The position numbers and the translations under genes are program-made. From NCBI RefSeq assembly GCF_014646695.1, contig NZ_BMNT01000012.1, positions 74,968 to 138,967 on the forward strand: a DNA stretch of 64,000 nt, written 5' to 3'. The notes below the pieces were generated by a model that was not told the origin of the DNA, made no database searches, and saw only the letters and a program-made list of their open reading frames with translations. Shown piece by piece: positions 29,231 to 38,385 of this stretch. The stretch is from Sphaerisporangium melleum. Its GTDB lineage: Bacteria > Actinomycetota > Actinomycetes > Streptosporangiales > Streptosporangiaceae. Positions within the stretch are counted from its first letter, which is position 1; each line of letters starts with the position of its first letter.

Positions 29231-29752
29231 CTACGGGAGCTGAACGCCTGGCGCACCGATGCCGTCCTCGGGCGCAAGGCCGGTGGAGAACCGCGCCGGC
29301 GTGGTCACCAAGGGCGCCGCACGCGCCCCTGGTCCACTTCCAGCACTCCCACCGTCGTGTTCCTGCGCCGGGACCGATGGAACCTCGTCAACGCGATCAT
29401 CAGGTGCCTTGTCCGGAGCGCTGTTGGCCATCGCCCTGACGACCGGAACGCTCAGCCCGCACAGTTCGGCGATCTCCGCGTTGGTCTGGCCGAGTTCGCG
29501 CAGCGATCCGATCGCCGCGCCGGCAGCGGCATCGGCGTTGCGCGCCTCACGCTCGGCCTCAGCCAGAATCCTTTCCGCTCTGCGACCGGCATCATGTCTG
29601 ATCCGCTCCGCCAGGCTCGCTGATTCGAAGAAGTCCGCGAGCGCCGCTTCGACCCGACGCTCGCGCAGCAGTCGTTCGGCGTCCCGGGCGGCCTTGGCCT
29701 CTCTGGCCTTCCTCAGCGCGGCCGCACGCCGAGAAGTCGTCCGTTGCCCCAA
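29231..29752 (-). CDS. Coiled-coil/helix-turn-helix accessory protein
   Basis: A 173-residue protein. Residues about 5-75 are a long Arg/Ala/Glu-rich helix with heptad character (RKAREAKAARDAERLLRERRVEAAL). Residues about 83-108 (GSLRELGQTNAEIAELCGLSVPVVRAM) read as a helix-turn-helix. The C-terminal third is low complexity. It is divergent from the relaxase gene across a 488-base gap. Small HTH proteins in this position often bind the transfer origin or control the relaxase promoter, comparable in role to MobC or TrwA; that role is inference. The start ATG at 29752 lies beside an AT-rich promoter-like stretch. Confidence 0.7.
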   Translation of the reverse strand: MGQRTTSRRAAALRKAREAKAARDAERLLRERRVEAALADFFESASLAERIRHDAGRRAERILAEAEREARNADAAAGAAIGSLRELGQTNAEIAELCGLSVPVVRAMANSAPDKAPDDRVDEVPSVPAQEHDGGSAGSGPGARAAPLVTTPARFSTGLAPEDGIGAPGVQLP

Positions 29753-30240
29753 TCACCCACCTCACCATCGTTTACACACTGGCTTACAAAACTCCCCTAC
29801 TTTAAACTGTCGTATATGAGCCTTGTCAAGGCAGGACCCAACTGCGGCATCCGCCCCAGACTCCCCGCACACGCACGCCGGCCGTTCCCCGCCGCAGCGT
29901 GCGCGCTCGCGTCCTGCCCGCACCGGCCCGCGCACCAGCTCTCGCTTCCCCACCGCCCATCCACCAGGACGGCGAACCAGCCCACCTCAACCCAAAGAGC
30001 AACAAGACACCTCTTGCACCTCCAGCGGCATCAGCCCGCCGCGAGTGCGGCCCAGCCCCGCGGCCGCGCCGAGCGCACGCCCGTCGAACAGTCTTCGGCG
30101 GCCTTCCCGCTTGGCACGCTGGAGCGTTCGCCGCGTGCATCCGGGCCGGATCGCAAGCCGGCCGGGGCACGTCCGTCCGACGGCTCTAACCGGTGGTGGC
30201 GCGCCTGGCGAGGTCCAGGTTCATCGGGGTGGTCACGTTG
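29753..30240 (+). promoter_or_regulatory. Divergent promoter and candidate transfer-origin region
   Basis: There is no supportable gene in this 488-base gap. Bases 29765-29825 are unusually AT-rich for the window (TTTACACACTGGCTTACAAA with a repeated TTACA element), as expected for divergent promoters or an operator. Bases 29850-30130 are strongly C-rich on the plus strand. A relaxase gene follows directly, so oriT could lie here, but I see no nic consensus that would prove it. Confidence 0.4.
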
Positions 30241-33200
30241 ATGACCATCCACAAACTGACCGCCGGCGACGGCTACACCTACCTCACCCGGCAGGTCGCG
30301 GGCGGGGACGTGCAGTGGGAACGAGGGCAGTCCGCGGCCGACTACTACACGGCCAAAGGCAACCCCCCGGGCCGGTGGACGGGGCGGGGTGCGGCTCTGC
30401 TGGGCCTGGACGGTCAGCAGGTCAGCGAGGATCAGATGCAGGCCCTGTACGGAGCCGGCATGCACCCGCGTGCCGACGCCATCATTCAGCGCCACCTCGC
30501 CGAGAACGTCAGGGCCGACATGACCGAGCGGCAGCTCGACGCGCTCCAGGACGCGGCGATCCGCGCGGCCACGCTGGGGGCGCGGTTCCCGGTGTACCAG
30601 CCACTGGAGCAGTTCACCCGCCGGGTCGGCACGCGGCTGGAGGTCATCGAGCAGCAGACCGGCCGGGCGGCCACCCAGGCCGAGGTGAGCCGCGTCCAGG
30701 CCGAGGAATCGCGCCGCGCGCGGGCCGCCGTGGCCGGTTTCGACGTCGTGTTCGCGCCGGTCAAGTCGGCCGCCCTGCTGTGGGCGCTGGATACGCGCCC
30801 GCACGTGCGGCAGGCCGTCCGCCACGCCCATGAGGCCGCCCGCGACGCCGCGCTTCAGATGCTGGAGCAGCACGCCGCGTTCACCCGGACCGGCAAGGGC
30901 GGACTCGCGCAGATCGAGACGAACGGCCTGATCGCCGCCATGTTCGACCACTACGACAGCCGGGCCGGTGACCCCAACCTGCACACCCACGTCGCCATCT
31001 CCAGCAAGGTCCAAGGCGTCGACGGCAAGTGGCGCAGCCTGGATGCCCGCGCGCTGTACCGCATCACGGTGGCGGCCAGCGAGTTCTACAACACCGCCTT
31101 CGAGACCGAGCTGCGCCGGCGGATCCCGGTCACCTTCACCGTGCGATCCGACACCCGCGACCAGCGGGAGCCGATCCGGGAGATCACCGGCATCGGTCTG
31201 GAGTTCATCGAGTTCTTCTCCTCACGGCGCACCGACATCGAGGCCCGCTACGAGCAGCTCCTGCGCCGGTTCCGCCGCGAGCACGGCCACGACCCCAACC
31301 GGCAGATCGCCCACCGGCTCGCCCGCCAAGCCAACCTCGAAACCCGCGACGCAAAGAAGACCCCGCGCTCCCTTCAGGAGATGCGCGCCGACTGGGCGCA
31401 GTCGTTCACCGAACGGTTCGGGCCTGGCGCCATCGGCCGCCTCATGAGCGCCGTCCCGGACGGCCCGCCGCCCGCATCCGCAGCCGCATCGGATGTCGAC
31501 ATCGCAGCTCTGGCCGCCACGGTCGTGGCCGGTGTCTCGCAGATGCGCTCCACCTGGACGGTGTGGAACCTGCGCGCCGAAGCCGAGCGGCTCGTCCGAG
31601 CGGAGGTTGTCCTGGACGGCCCCGAACAGCACCAGGCACTGGTCACCCGGGTCGTCGAATCGTGCCTGTCACCGTCGTTGTGCATACGAGTGGACGGGAC
31701 GACCCCGCTCTCGGAACCGGAGCCGCTGCGGCGCTCGGACGGGTCTTCGGTGTTCGCCGAGCACGCCGCCACGCGCTACACCAGCCGCCTCATCCTGGAC
31801 GCCGAGCAGCGCCTGGTCGCCGCCGCCACGACCTCGACCGGTGTGCGGGTCACCGCTGCTCAGGTCGCCGCGGCGCTGCAAGCGTTCGACGCCCACGGCA
31901 TCACGCTGGACGCCGGGCAGCGCCGGCTTGTGACCTCCTTCGCCACCGACGACCGGCTGGTGGTGGCGGGGCTGGGCCCGGCCGGTGCCGGGAAGACCAC
32001 CGCGATGCGCGCCTACGCACACGTCGCCGCACATGCCGGGCAACATCTCGTGGCGCTCGCCACTTCTTCGGCCGCCTCCGACGTCCTGGGCAGAGAGCTG
32101 GGCGTGCGGGCCGAAAACCTGCACAAGTTCGTCCACGAGCACACCAGCGGACGCTACGCCGACCAGCTCCGGGCAGGGCAACCGGTGCCCGAACAGGCGC
32201 GCATGTTCGCCCTCGGCCCAGGTGATGTGGTGCTGCTGGACGAGGCCGGAATGGCGGGCACTCTCACGCTCGACAAGCTCGTCCAGATCGCCGCGAGCCG
32301 CGGCGCTGTCGTGCGTCTGCTCGGCGACCACCGCCAGCTCGGCGCGGTCGAATCCGGCGGCGCGCTACGCCTGATCGCCACCGAGGCCGGAGCGGTCGAG
32401 CTCACCACCCTTTACCGGTTCGACGACCCCGCCGAAGCCGAAGCGACCCTGAAGATCCGCCTCGGCGACTCCGCCGGTCTGGACTTCTACCTCACCCAGA
32501 ACCGGATCAGGTCAGGATCGCGGCAGGCCATGATCGAGGAGGCCTACGCGAGCTGGAAGGCCGACATGCTCGCCGGACGTACCACACTCATGGCCGCCGC
32601 GACCGGCGTGAACGTCACCGCACTGGCCGCCCAGGCCCGGCTGGACCGCGTCGAAGCCGGACAGGTCGAGACCGAGGGCATCGCGCTGCACGACGGCAAC
32701 CGGGCGGGCGTCGGCGACTGGATCGTCACCCGGCGCAACGACCGCACCCTGCGCGTCCACCATGGCAAGGATTGGGTGAAGAACGGTGACGCCTGGTCGG
32801 TGGTGTCCCGTCACCGCGACGGATCGCTGACCGTCCAGCACATGGAGCACCGCGGAACCGTGCGCCTACCCGCCGACTACGCCGCCGCGAACGTCGAGCT
32901 GCTGTACGCCACGACGACCAACCGCGCCCAAGGCTCCACCGTCGACACCGCCCATCCGCTGATCACCTCCGAGATGACCAGAGAGAACCTCTACGTCGTG
33001 CTCTCCCGCGCCCGCCAGCGCACCGTCCTGCACGTCGTCACTCACGAACTGCTCGCCTACGATCCCGACGACCGCCTCGACCGGGTCCGCCACGACGCCC
33101 GCCAATACGCCGCCCGCGAGATCCTGCACAACATCCTCAGCCGCGAGGGCAACGAGATCTCGGCCACCGAGAGCATCCAGCGAGCCGCCGACGACGCCTG

Positions 33201-34416
33201 CTCCCTCGCCACGCTCGTCCCCCGCCGCCAGCACGCCGCCACCCTGCTCGCCCAGCACACCTACACCGACCTCGCCCACCAGACGCTGCCCCGCCCACTC
33301 GCGCGGACCATCACCGGCTGCGACGCATGGCCCACCGCCGTCACCGCCCTCGCCCAAGCCGAAACTCGCGGCTGGCCGGCCCGATACCTCCTCGCCCTCA
33401 TCGCACGAGACGACGACCTACTGACCGCCCAGACGCCGGGACGTCTGCTCGCCTGGCGCATCCGCGACCATCTCCAAAGCCACCCGGCGCCTGCGCACCC
33501 GGCTCCGTCCCACGCCGCCCCGCAGCCCACTCCCCTGCCCTGGCTCATCACCGGTCGCCGAAATAGTGACGGCGACCCCCACCTCGTCCGCTACGTCGCC
33601 GATGCAGACGAGCTGATCTCCGCCCGTGTCCGGCACCTTACCGGCATCGCCACCGGTACCCAGCCGGCATGGTTGACCCCGCTCGGAACCCCGCCCGCAG
33701 ATCCGCACCAACGCGACGAATGGGAACGTCACATCGGGGTCGTCGCCGCCTACCGCGACCAGCACAAGGTGACCACCGACGATCCCCACCAAATCCTCGG
33801 CCCTTACCCCGGGCCCGGCAGCCCCGAGCACTCCGCGTACTGGCACGCCGTCGACTCCATCGCCGCGGCCCGCACCATCACCGGCCTGGAACCACCACGA
33901 CAATCCGCCGTCCCCGATCCCACGCAACTCCAAGGGGCAGCCGAGGCTTACCTCGCACTCCCCGATGACAGCCGGGCCGCCGTCCAAGCCGACCTCGCCC
34001 GCCGACGAGGCGAACTCTGGTTCGGCGACCGGCACAGCATCGACGACCACGCCGTCACCCGACCGGTCTACGCCCAAGACCTACGACAGATCCTCCTCGA
34101 ACGCGGCAACCTCTCCGCCTCTTCGACGAGGGTCGCCCAGCGCGCAGCCGAGCGACCGCAAGGCGCACCTTCGACCGAGCCGCAGCCGGTGGAAGTGGAG
34201 TCGGCCATCCAACGAAGAGCGCAACGGGATGCCGAACGCGAGGCCCGCAAAGAGCGGGCTCGCCTGTCCAGCCAAGCAGCACAAGCCCGCCGCAGACAGC
34301 AACAGCAACGCGCCGAGCAACACCGCCGCCACGTCCAACGCGCCCAGCCAACCCAACAACTCCAACCACCGGCCCAGCAGCACGACCAACGCCAGGAACG
34401 CCGCCTCGACCGTTGA
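30241..34416 (+). CDS. traA: MOB-F relaxase-helicase (TraA/TrwC type)
   Basis: A 1,391-residue relaxase. ATG 30241 begins MTIHKLTAGDGYTYLTRQV, the normal N-terminus of actinobacterial TraA; an in-frame GTG 48 bases upstream is not needed. Candidate catalytic tyrosines are Y12/Y14 and Y39/Y40 (DYYTAKGNPPGRW). The three-histidine metal site is NLHTHVAI (about 247-254). The RecD-like helicase has Walker A GPAGAGKTT (about 580), LLDEAG (about 665), GDHRQLGAVESGGALR, and the C-terminal motif TNRAQGSTVDTAH...YVVLSRAR. The last 200 or so residues are basic and Gln/Arg-rich. It nicks oriT, stays bound to the 5' end and unwinds the strand for conjugation. No coupling protein or secretion genes are in the window, so it would need helper functions. 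Confidence 0.93.
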   Translation: MTIHKLTAGDGYTYLTRQVAGGDVQWERGQSAADYYTAKGNPPGRWTGRGAALLGLDGQQVSEDQMQALYGAGMHPRADAIIQRHLAENVRADMTERQLDALQDAAIRAATLGARFPVYQPLEQFTRRVGTRLEVIEQQTGRAATQAEVSRVQAEESRRARAAVAGFDVVFAPVKSAALLWALDTRPHVRQAVRHAHEAARDAALQMLEQHAAFTRTGKGGLAQIETNGLIAAMFDHYDSRAGDPNLHTHVAISSKVQGVDGKWRSLDARALYRITVAASEFYNTAFETELRRRIPVTFTVRSDTRDQREPIREITGIGLEFIEFFSSRRTDIEARYEQLLRRFRREHGHDPNRQIAHRLARQANLETRDAKKTPRSLQEMRADWAQSFTERFGPGAIGRLMSAVPDGPPPASAAASDVDIAALAATVVAGVSQMRSTWTVWNLRAEAERLVRAEVVLDGPEQHQALVTRVVESCLSPSLCIRVDGTTPLSEPEPLRRSDGSSVFAEHAATRYTSRLILDAEQRLVAAATTSTGVRVTAAQVAAALQAFDAHGITLDAGQRRLVTSFATDDRLVVAGLGPAGAGKTTAMRAYAHVAAHAGQHLVALATSSAASDVLGRELGVRAENLHKFVHEHTSGRYADQLRAGQPVPEQARMFALGPGDVVLLDEAGMAGTLTLDKLVQIAASRGAVVRLLGDHRQLGAVESGGALRLIATEAGAVELTTLYRFDDPAEAEATLKIRLGDSAGLDFYLTQNRIRSGSRQAMIEEAYASWKADMLAGRTTLMAAATGVNVTALAAQARLDRVEAGQVETEGIALHDGNRAGVGDWIVTRRNDRTLRVHHGKDWVKNGDAWSVVSRHRDGSLTVQHMEHRGTVRLPADYAAANVELLYATTTNRAQGSTVDTAHPLITSEMTRENLYVVLSRARQRTVLHVVTHELLAYDPDDRLDRVRHDARQYAAREILHNILSREGNEISATESIQRAADDACSLATLVPRRQHAATLLAQHTYTDLAHQTLPRPLARTITGCDAWPTAVTALAQAETRGWPARYLLALIARDDDLLTAQTPGRLLAWRIRDHLQSHPAPAHPAPSHAAPQPTPLPWLITGRRNSDGDPHLVRYVADADELISARVRHLTGIATGTQPAWLTPLGTPPADPHQRDEWERHIGVVAAYRDQHKVTTDDPHQILGPYPGPGSPEHSAYWHAVDSIAAARTITGLEPPRQSAVPDPTQLQGAAEAYLALPDDSRAAVQADLARRRGELWFGDRHSIDDHAVTRPVYAQDLRQILLERGNLSASSTRVAQRAAERPQGAPSTEPQPVEVESAIQRRAQRDAEREARKERARLSSQAAQARRRQQQQRAEQHRRHVQRAQPTQQLQPPAQQHDQRQERRLDR

Positions 34417-34566
34417 ACGCCACTGCGCAGGACGACACGTCAGAGCAAGGACGGTAAGTTCGATCTAATGCCGGGAAGGCGACCGCAAGCGCATCCGGTG
34501 GAGCGGACGACCACTCGCAACCGCAGCAGCCTGGCGGCGTCCCACCAGGTGATCGTTCCGGTAACA

Positions 34567-34598
34567 GCACTAGACGGTTTCTGGCTATCGCACTAGAC
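34567..34598 (+). repeat. Direct repeat GCACTAGAC upstream of the HicB-like gene
   Basis: GCACTAGACGGT at 34567 and GCACTAGACAGT at 34590 are 23 bases apart, about two helical turns. They end some 30 bases before the start at 34630. This is a good shape for an operator, perhaps for autoregulation by the protein downstream, which has a HTH. Confidence 0.5.
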
Positions 34599-34629
34599 AG
34601 TGGTGTGTCGGCGATTCAGAATCCTGGTC

Positions 34630-35091
34630 ATGCGTCTAGATCATGGAGCGATCTTCAACCAGCCTGACCTCGTGGACACCACCGACGAACCCGAGGTCGA
34701 AGCCGTCACCTACGTCGCGACTGCCACCCGGACCGGAAAGCAGTGGACCGCCACCGCCCGCGATCTTCCCGGCGGACACACCGTCCAGGCCCAAGGCGCG
34801 AGCTGGCGCGAGGTCAAGCGGAACGTGGCCGACCTCGTCTTCGAGATACACAACGACGACGCAACCATCGGCGTCCACCTTCTCCCCGCCGACCCGGAAG
34901 CCGCGGCCGCCCTGCACGACGTCATTGCCGCCCGCTCGGCGCGTGTTCTCGCCGAGCAGGCCGAACGTGACGCCGTCCGCCATGCCGTCCGCCTCCTCAT
35001 CCATGCAGGGTGGAGCACCCGCGACATCGGCAGCGCCCTGCTTCTGTCACACCAGCGCGTCTCCCAGCTCGCCCCCCGCACCACCACGTAA
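34630..35091 (+). CDS. HicB-like protein with C-terminal HTH
   Basis: A 153-residue protein from ATG 34630. Residues about 16-75 have the partly degraded RNase H-like pattern of HicB antitoxins (TYVATATRTGKQWTATARDLPGGHTVQAQGASWREVKRNVADLVFEI). The C-terminus, VRLLIHAGWSTRDIGSALLLSHQRVSQLA, is a clear helix-turn-helix. HicB partners normally have a short HicA toxin with a double-stranded RNA-binding fold next to them; I see none, so this is either a solitary antitoxin-like regulator or a fold-only relative. It closes the mobile-element segment. Confidence 0.65.
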   Translation: MRLDHGAIFNQPDLVDTTDEPEVEAVTYVATATRTGKQWTATARDLPGGHTVQAQGASWREVKRNVADLVFEIHNDDATIGVHLLPADPEAAAALHDVIAARSARVLAEQAERDAVRHAVRLLIHAGWSTRDIGSALLLSHQRVSQLAPRTTT

Positions 35092-35266
35092 GCGGCTTCG
35101 GCGCTCAGTGGTGCGGGCGCGGCGCCCATCCAAGAGCGTCGTACACACCCCTCCGGCCGGCCCGCCAGGGCTCGGCCGGACAAGCTCAGCTGACGTGGTG
35201 TTCAGTCGTCTCGGGAGGGCGGCGTCCTGCGACCGGTAGCGTGGGCCGCAGAGGGTGGACCGCTGG

Positions 35267-35845
35267 TTACGTCGTGGGATGTGCCGTGGCTCCGGCGGGT
35301 TGGCCGATGAACTTGACGATGTCGGGGATTGCCGGGTGGTAGCCGTCAGAGGTGTCCACGATCAGGGTCGGCAGGTCCATGGCGATAGGGACCCATGAGT
35401 CGATCGTGTGCCGGCCGGCGGCGATGGCCTTGAGGAGATCGGCATCGCCGTGGGCGGCCCGTCGGATGTCCAGATCGGCGCGGCCGGCGATCCGGTCGAG
35501 GGCGACGGAGGCATCGACCGTGCAGCGGATGACCCGGATGTCGGCCAACGCGACGAGCGGCTGCAGAGTCGGCCGCCACAACCGATCCTGGAACGCGGCC
35601 TCGGCGACCGAGGTCACACCCGCCTTCACCAAGACGGTGAGGACGCCGAAGAAAGCGTCGAGGGTCGGCAGGTTGAGCGGGTCGTCGCCGGACGGATCGT
35701 GGCCAGGGGCCGCGAGCACCATGCCTTGTTTGATCTCGTCCCGGATGATCGCGGGGCAACCGACCACTTGGGCGATCTTGTGGGCCAGGGTCGTTTTCCC
35801 TGTTCCAGGAGGTCCGGACACCACCGTCAGGGTCGGCACGGTCAT
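35267..35845 (-). CDS. P-loop kinase-like protein (AAA_33 type)
   Basis: A 192-residue protein. The start is placed at ATG 35845, because the sequence MTVPTLTVVSGPPGTGKTTLAHKIA puts the Walker A loop at the N-terminus as usual for this group; upstream frame is not protein-like. The rest follows the zeta-toxin/adenylate-kinase-like plan: IIRDEIKQGM, a helical lid region, VIRCTVDASVALDRIAGR, and the terminal strand LPTLIVDTSDGY. The substrate cannot be predicted. Such kinases are common singletons in actinobacteria. It precedes a decayed methyltransferase remnant. Confidence 0.75.
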   Translation of the reverse strand: MTVPTLTVVSGPPGTGKTTLAHKIAQVVGCPAIIRDEIKQGMVLAAPGHDPSGDDPLNLPTLDAFFGVLTVLVKAGVTSVAEAAFQDRLWRPTLQPLVALADIRVIRCTVDASVALDRIAGRADLDIRRAAHGDADLLKAIAAGRHTIDSWVPIAMDLPTLIVDTSDGYHPAIPDIVKFIGQPAGATAHPTT

Positions 35846-35861
35846 ACTGCATTGTGGCACT

Positions 35862-36068
35862 TCAGCCATGGCGTAGCCCCGTTCGATCGGCATCGACGGG
35901 CGCATGCGACGCGGTTTTGGCGAGTCGGAAGGCGATGCACCCGGGCTCGCGGGACAAGGTGGCGTAGGCGGCGGGGTGGTGGAGTTCCATGCCGTCGGGC
36001 GGCTGGTGTTCGACGATCTGCTCGATGGCGAAGCCCGCGGCGGTGAATTCCGCGCACCAGTCCTGTAG
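35862..36068 (-). pseudogene. 3' remnant of a class I SAM methyltransferase
   Basis: The frame reads WCAEFTAAGFAIEQIVEHQPP...PAAYATLSREPGCIAFRLAK, the usual last 60 residues of Methyltransf_11/25-type enzymes (AGF.vervvE..P, LsrePgflafRl). The SAM-binding N-terminal two-thirds are missing, and the sequence upstream of 36070 does not encode them. It is a truncated gene. Confidence 0.6.
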
Positions 36069-36270
36069 GCGGTGCTCGTGTTCCTCACACAATTCTGGTC
36101 CCTCAACGATCCCACCTGGACCTCGGCCTGGCCGTCTGACGCTTGTCCAGACCCCGGCCGGGCCATGGCGGGTCAGGCTCTTGGTGGTCACGCCGCGAGG
36201 TTGAAGGGACTGTCACACCCGCCAGCTATGGTGAATGCCGATTCTCCCCGTGGCCTGAAGGGCTTGTGCC

Positions 36271-37365
36271 GTGACCAGACAGCGCACCCCGGTCGAGCAA
36301 GACGCGTTCCAGGCATGGGTCTATGCCCGCAACTGCCTGCTGTACGAGAACGACCCCGGCCCCGCCGAACTCAACGTCGGGACAGCGCAGGAACCGCACC
36401 TGGTCCCCCGTTCCCTGGCCTGGCAGCAGGGGTACGCCATGAACGTGCTGGTGAAGTGCGACGGTGACCATACCCGGCTGCTGGCCGCGGCCCGCGAGTG
36501 CCAGGCCGAAGCGATTCGCCGCACTCCAGCGAGCCCGCACCGCGCACGCGAGTGGACTCGCGCGGCCGACCTGTGCAACCTGGCGGCCGCCATGGTCGAG
36601 GGCGCCGGCGGCCATCGCGACGATAAGGCCCGGCAGCGGGTGGTCGCCTCCTGCCGGCACGAGACCATGATGATGGCGTTGGGTTCGATCCCCGCCGTCG
36701 CCGAGACCAGCGCCCAGGAACTCATCGAGCAGCTGGCCGTCATCGACGCGGAACCGGCTGATCCCGAACCGGCTTTTGGCTCCGGCCGTCCGCCGGACGA
36801 CGCGAGCGCCTCCCCTCTCATCGAACAGGAGCTGGAAAACGCGGCTGCGGGGCTGCCGGATATCGACCGTGAGCCGCTGATCGATCGGGCGGCCATCGCC
36901 GAGCTGGTCGCCTGCGCCGACCAGGTGGCGTGGGCGCCGGATCGCGATCGGTGGCATGAGCTGATCCATCGGCTCAGCGGTCGCCGGCTGTACCGCCGCT
37001 ACCGCACCCGCCGAACCCGGCTGCCCGATGACGTGCCGTGGACCGACGTCCCCTCCTTCAACCGCCCTACCTGGCGCACCCGGACCGCCTACCTGGCGGG
37101 CGCCTTCGCCTTCGCCGTCGACTACCAGGTCTGCCGCACCTGCGGGCTGGGATGGGTTGAAGATCCCTACACCGAACCGGTGTTCCAGCGCTCCGGGCTG
37201 GCCCGCACGGCGCTGACCGCCCTGCGCTCCGACTACCCGGGCCTGTCCTGGCACACACTCGGTGGCCACTCCCGTCAGGCCGTCCCCTTCTGGGACGCGG
37301 TTGGAGCCGCAGTGCCGGGCGGCTACACCCAGCGGCGTCCCTGCCCTCACATCGAGACAGGCTGA
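36271..37365 (+). CDS. Unknown protein with GNAT-like C-terminal region
   Basis: A 364-residue protein. Residues 1-260 are mostly helical with no motif that I know. The last 75 residues carry CRTCGLGWVEDPYTEPVFQRSGLARTAL then YPGLSWHTLGGH and FWDAVGAAVPGGY, which look like the second half of a GNAT acetyltransferase (the RxGLA acetyl-CoA loop and the closing strand) with a CxxC upstream. This C-terminal type recurs in actinobacterial mobile elements near DUF4192 and TraA genes. Whether it acetylates anything is uncertain. The start ATG 36271 is GTGCCGTG-preceded with no strong ribosome site. Confidence 0.65.
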   Translation: MTRQRTPVEQDAFQAWVYARNCLLYENDPGPAELNVGTAQEPHLVPRSLAWQQGYAMNVLVKCDGDHTRLLAAARECQAEAIRRTPASPHRAREWTRAADLCNLAAAMVEGAGGHRDDKARQRVVASCRHETMMMALGSIPAVAETSAQELIEQLAVIDAEPADPEPAFGSGRPPDDASASPLIEQELENAAAGLPDIDREPLIDRAAIAELVACADQVAWAPDRDRWHELIHRLSGRRLYRRYRTRRTRLPDDVPWTDVPSFNRPTWRTRTAYLAGAFAFAVDYQVCRTCGLGWVEDPYTEPVFQRSGLARTALTALRSDYPGLSWHTLGGHSRQAVPFWDAVGAAVPGGYTQRRPCPHIETG

Positions 37366-37583
37366 TCAGGAAAAGGGGCGACGCCGAAATGGCCCACCTC
37401 TCGGTCAGTGTCATCAGACGAGAGCATGCAGAGGTCGTTTCGTCCCGAGCACTGACTACGCCTTGCTGGTGTCTGCGTCGGCGAGCGCGCGGTAGAGCGA
37501 GGGCGACAACGACCGCGGGGCCTCGGCTTGTGGGCACGACGACCTGGTGCCGCCGCACGGCCGAAAGCCGTTCGACGGTCCGG

Positions 37584-38153
37584 TCAAACCAGCCAGGTGG
37601 GTGCGCTGACCGCTCGAGCCATGCGGTGCCCGACAAGGCGTTCTGCTACGGCGAGCGGGTACCAGACGGCACTCGTCACCTCCGACTCCTGGATGCGCCC
37701 GATGTCCGCATGCGCTGTCACGAACGCGTATCCGAGGTCGAGGTGGTAGTGAGGCGGTTCGTCCTTCTCTGGCCGTGCCGGAACCCTGCCGTACTCGACG
37801 TAGACGGGGCTCTGCGACACAGGGAAGACCTTGCCGGGGTCAAGGCCGGTTTCCTCCGCCAGTTCGCGCGCTGCCGCGTCGATCAGGGTCGCGTCGGTCG
37901 GCTCAAGGTGGCCTCCTGGCTGCAACGTGATGCCGTACGCGCGGTGCTGGACAAGCAGGATCTCGGCGTTATCGGCCTCACCGCGCACCAGTAGCGCGCC
38001 GACGGTCACGTGCATCGGAAGCGTCCGCCTGGAGGCGAGGCCCTGCGCCGAAGACAGCGACTGCACCGGCTCAGTCAGCAGCCCGGCCTCGTCGGGGTAT
38101 CGGTCAAGGTAGGCAGAAACCGCGCTGGAGATGGCCTCGTCACTGATGGCCAC
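37584..38153 (-). CDS. NUDIX hydrolase, intact copy
   Basis: A 189-residue NUDIX protein. The core reads MHVTVGALLVRG...ILLVQHRAYGITLQPGGHLEPTD with the NUDIX box end RELAEETGL, i.e. the REUxEExGU catalytic helix. Strand pattern and an N-terminal helical extension (MAISDEAISSAVSAYLDRYPDEA) fit small actinobacterial NUDIX enzymes that clean up modified nucleotides or nucleotide sugars. A second copy at 51976-52578 is about 80 percent alike by eye and is damaged. A palindrome at 38282-38296 upstream is shared by both copies. Confidence 0.85.
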   Translation of the reverse strand: MAISDEAISSAVSAYLDRYPDEAGLLTEPVQSLSSAQGLASRRTLPMHVTVGALLVRGEADNAEILLVQHRAYGITLQPGGHLEPTDATLIDAAARELAEETGLDPGKVFPVSQSPVYVEYGRVPARPEKDEPPHYHLDLGYAFVTAHADIGRIQESEVTSAVWYPLAVAERLVGHRMARAVSAPTWLV

Positions 38154-38277
38154 GGGACACCTCCACGCCGGCCCAAGAGACCGCAGGTGTTTTGATCATT
38201 ACGCTCCCCCTTGTGTAAGCACGCGAGTACGCACGGATACGGTCATGTGCGCTCGGCCCCGGAAGCCAGCAAGCTTG

Positions 38278-38297
38278 AGCTTGACACAGTGGTCACT
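38278..38297. promoter_or_regulatory. Palindrome upstream of the intact NUDIX gene
   Basis: AGCTTGACACAGTGGTCACT holds an imperfect inverted repeat, TGAC-N6-GTCA, about 129 bases before the start. The second NUDIX copy has AGCTTGACACAGGTGTCACT at 52693-52712, where the palindrome is nearly perfect (TGACAC-AG-GTGTCA). It is a likely operator that was duplicated along with the gene. Confidence 0.45.
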
Positions 38298-38385
38298 GCT
38301 TGCGCTGGGTAGCCAGGACCCGCTGGCCCCATCCCTGCCGGTCAGTTGTTGCGTCAGCCCCGGCGACGGTGCCCCCACATCTCCG

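Noticed and set aside
24332..35091. Calling the segment a complete integrative conjugative element
   Set aside because: No integrase, attachment repeats, coupling protein or secretion genes can be seen in the window.
34630..35091. HicAB toxin-antitoxin pair
   Set aside because: No short HicA-like ORF lies on either side of the HicB-like gene.
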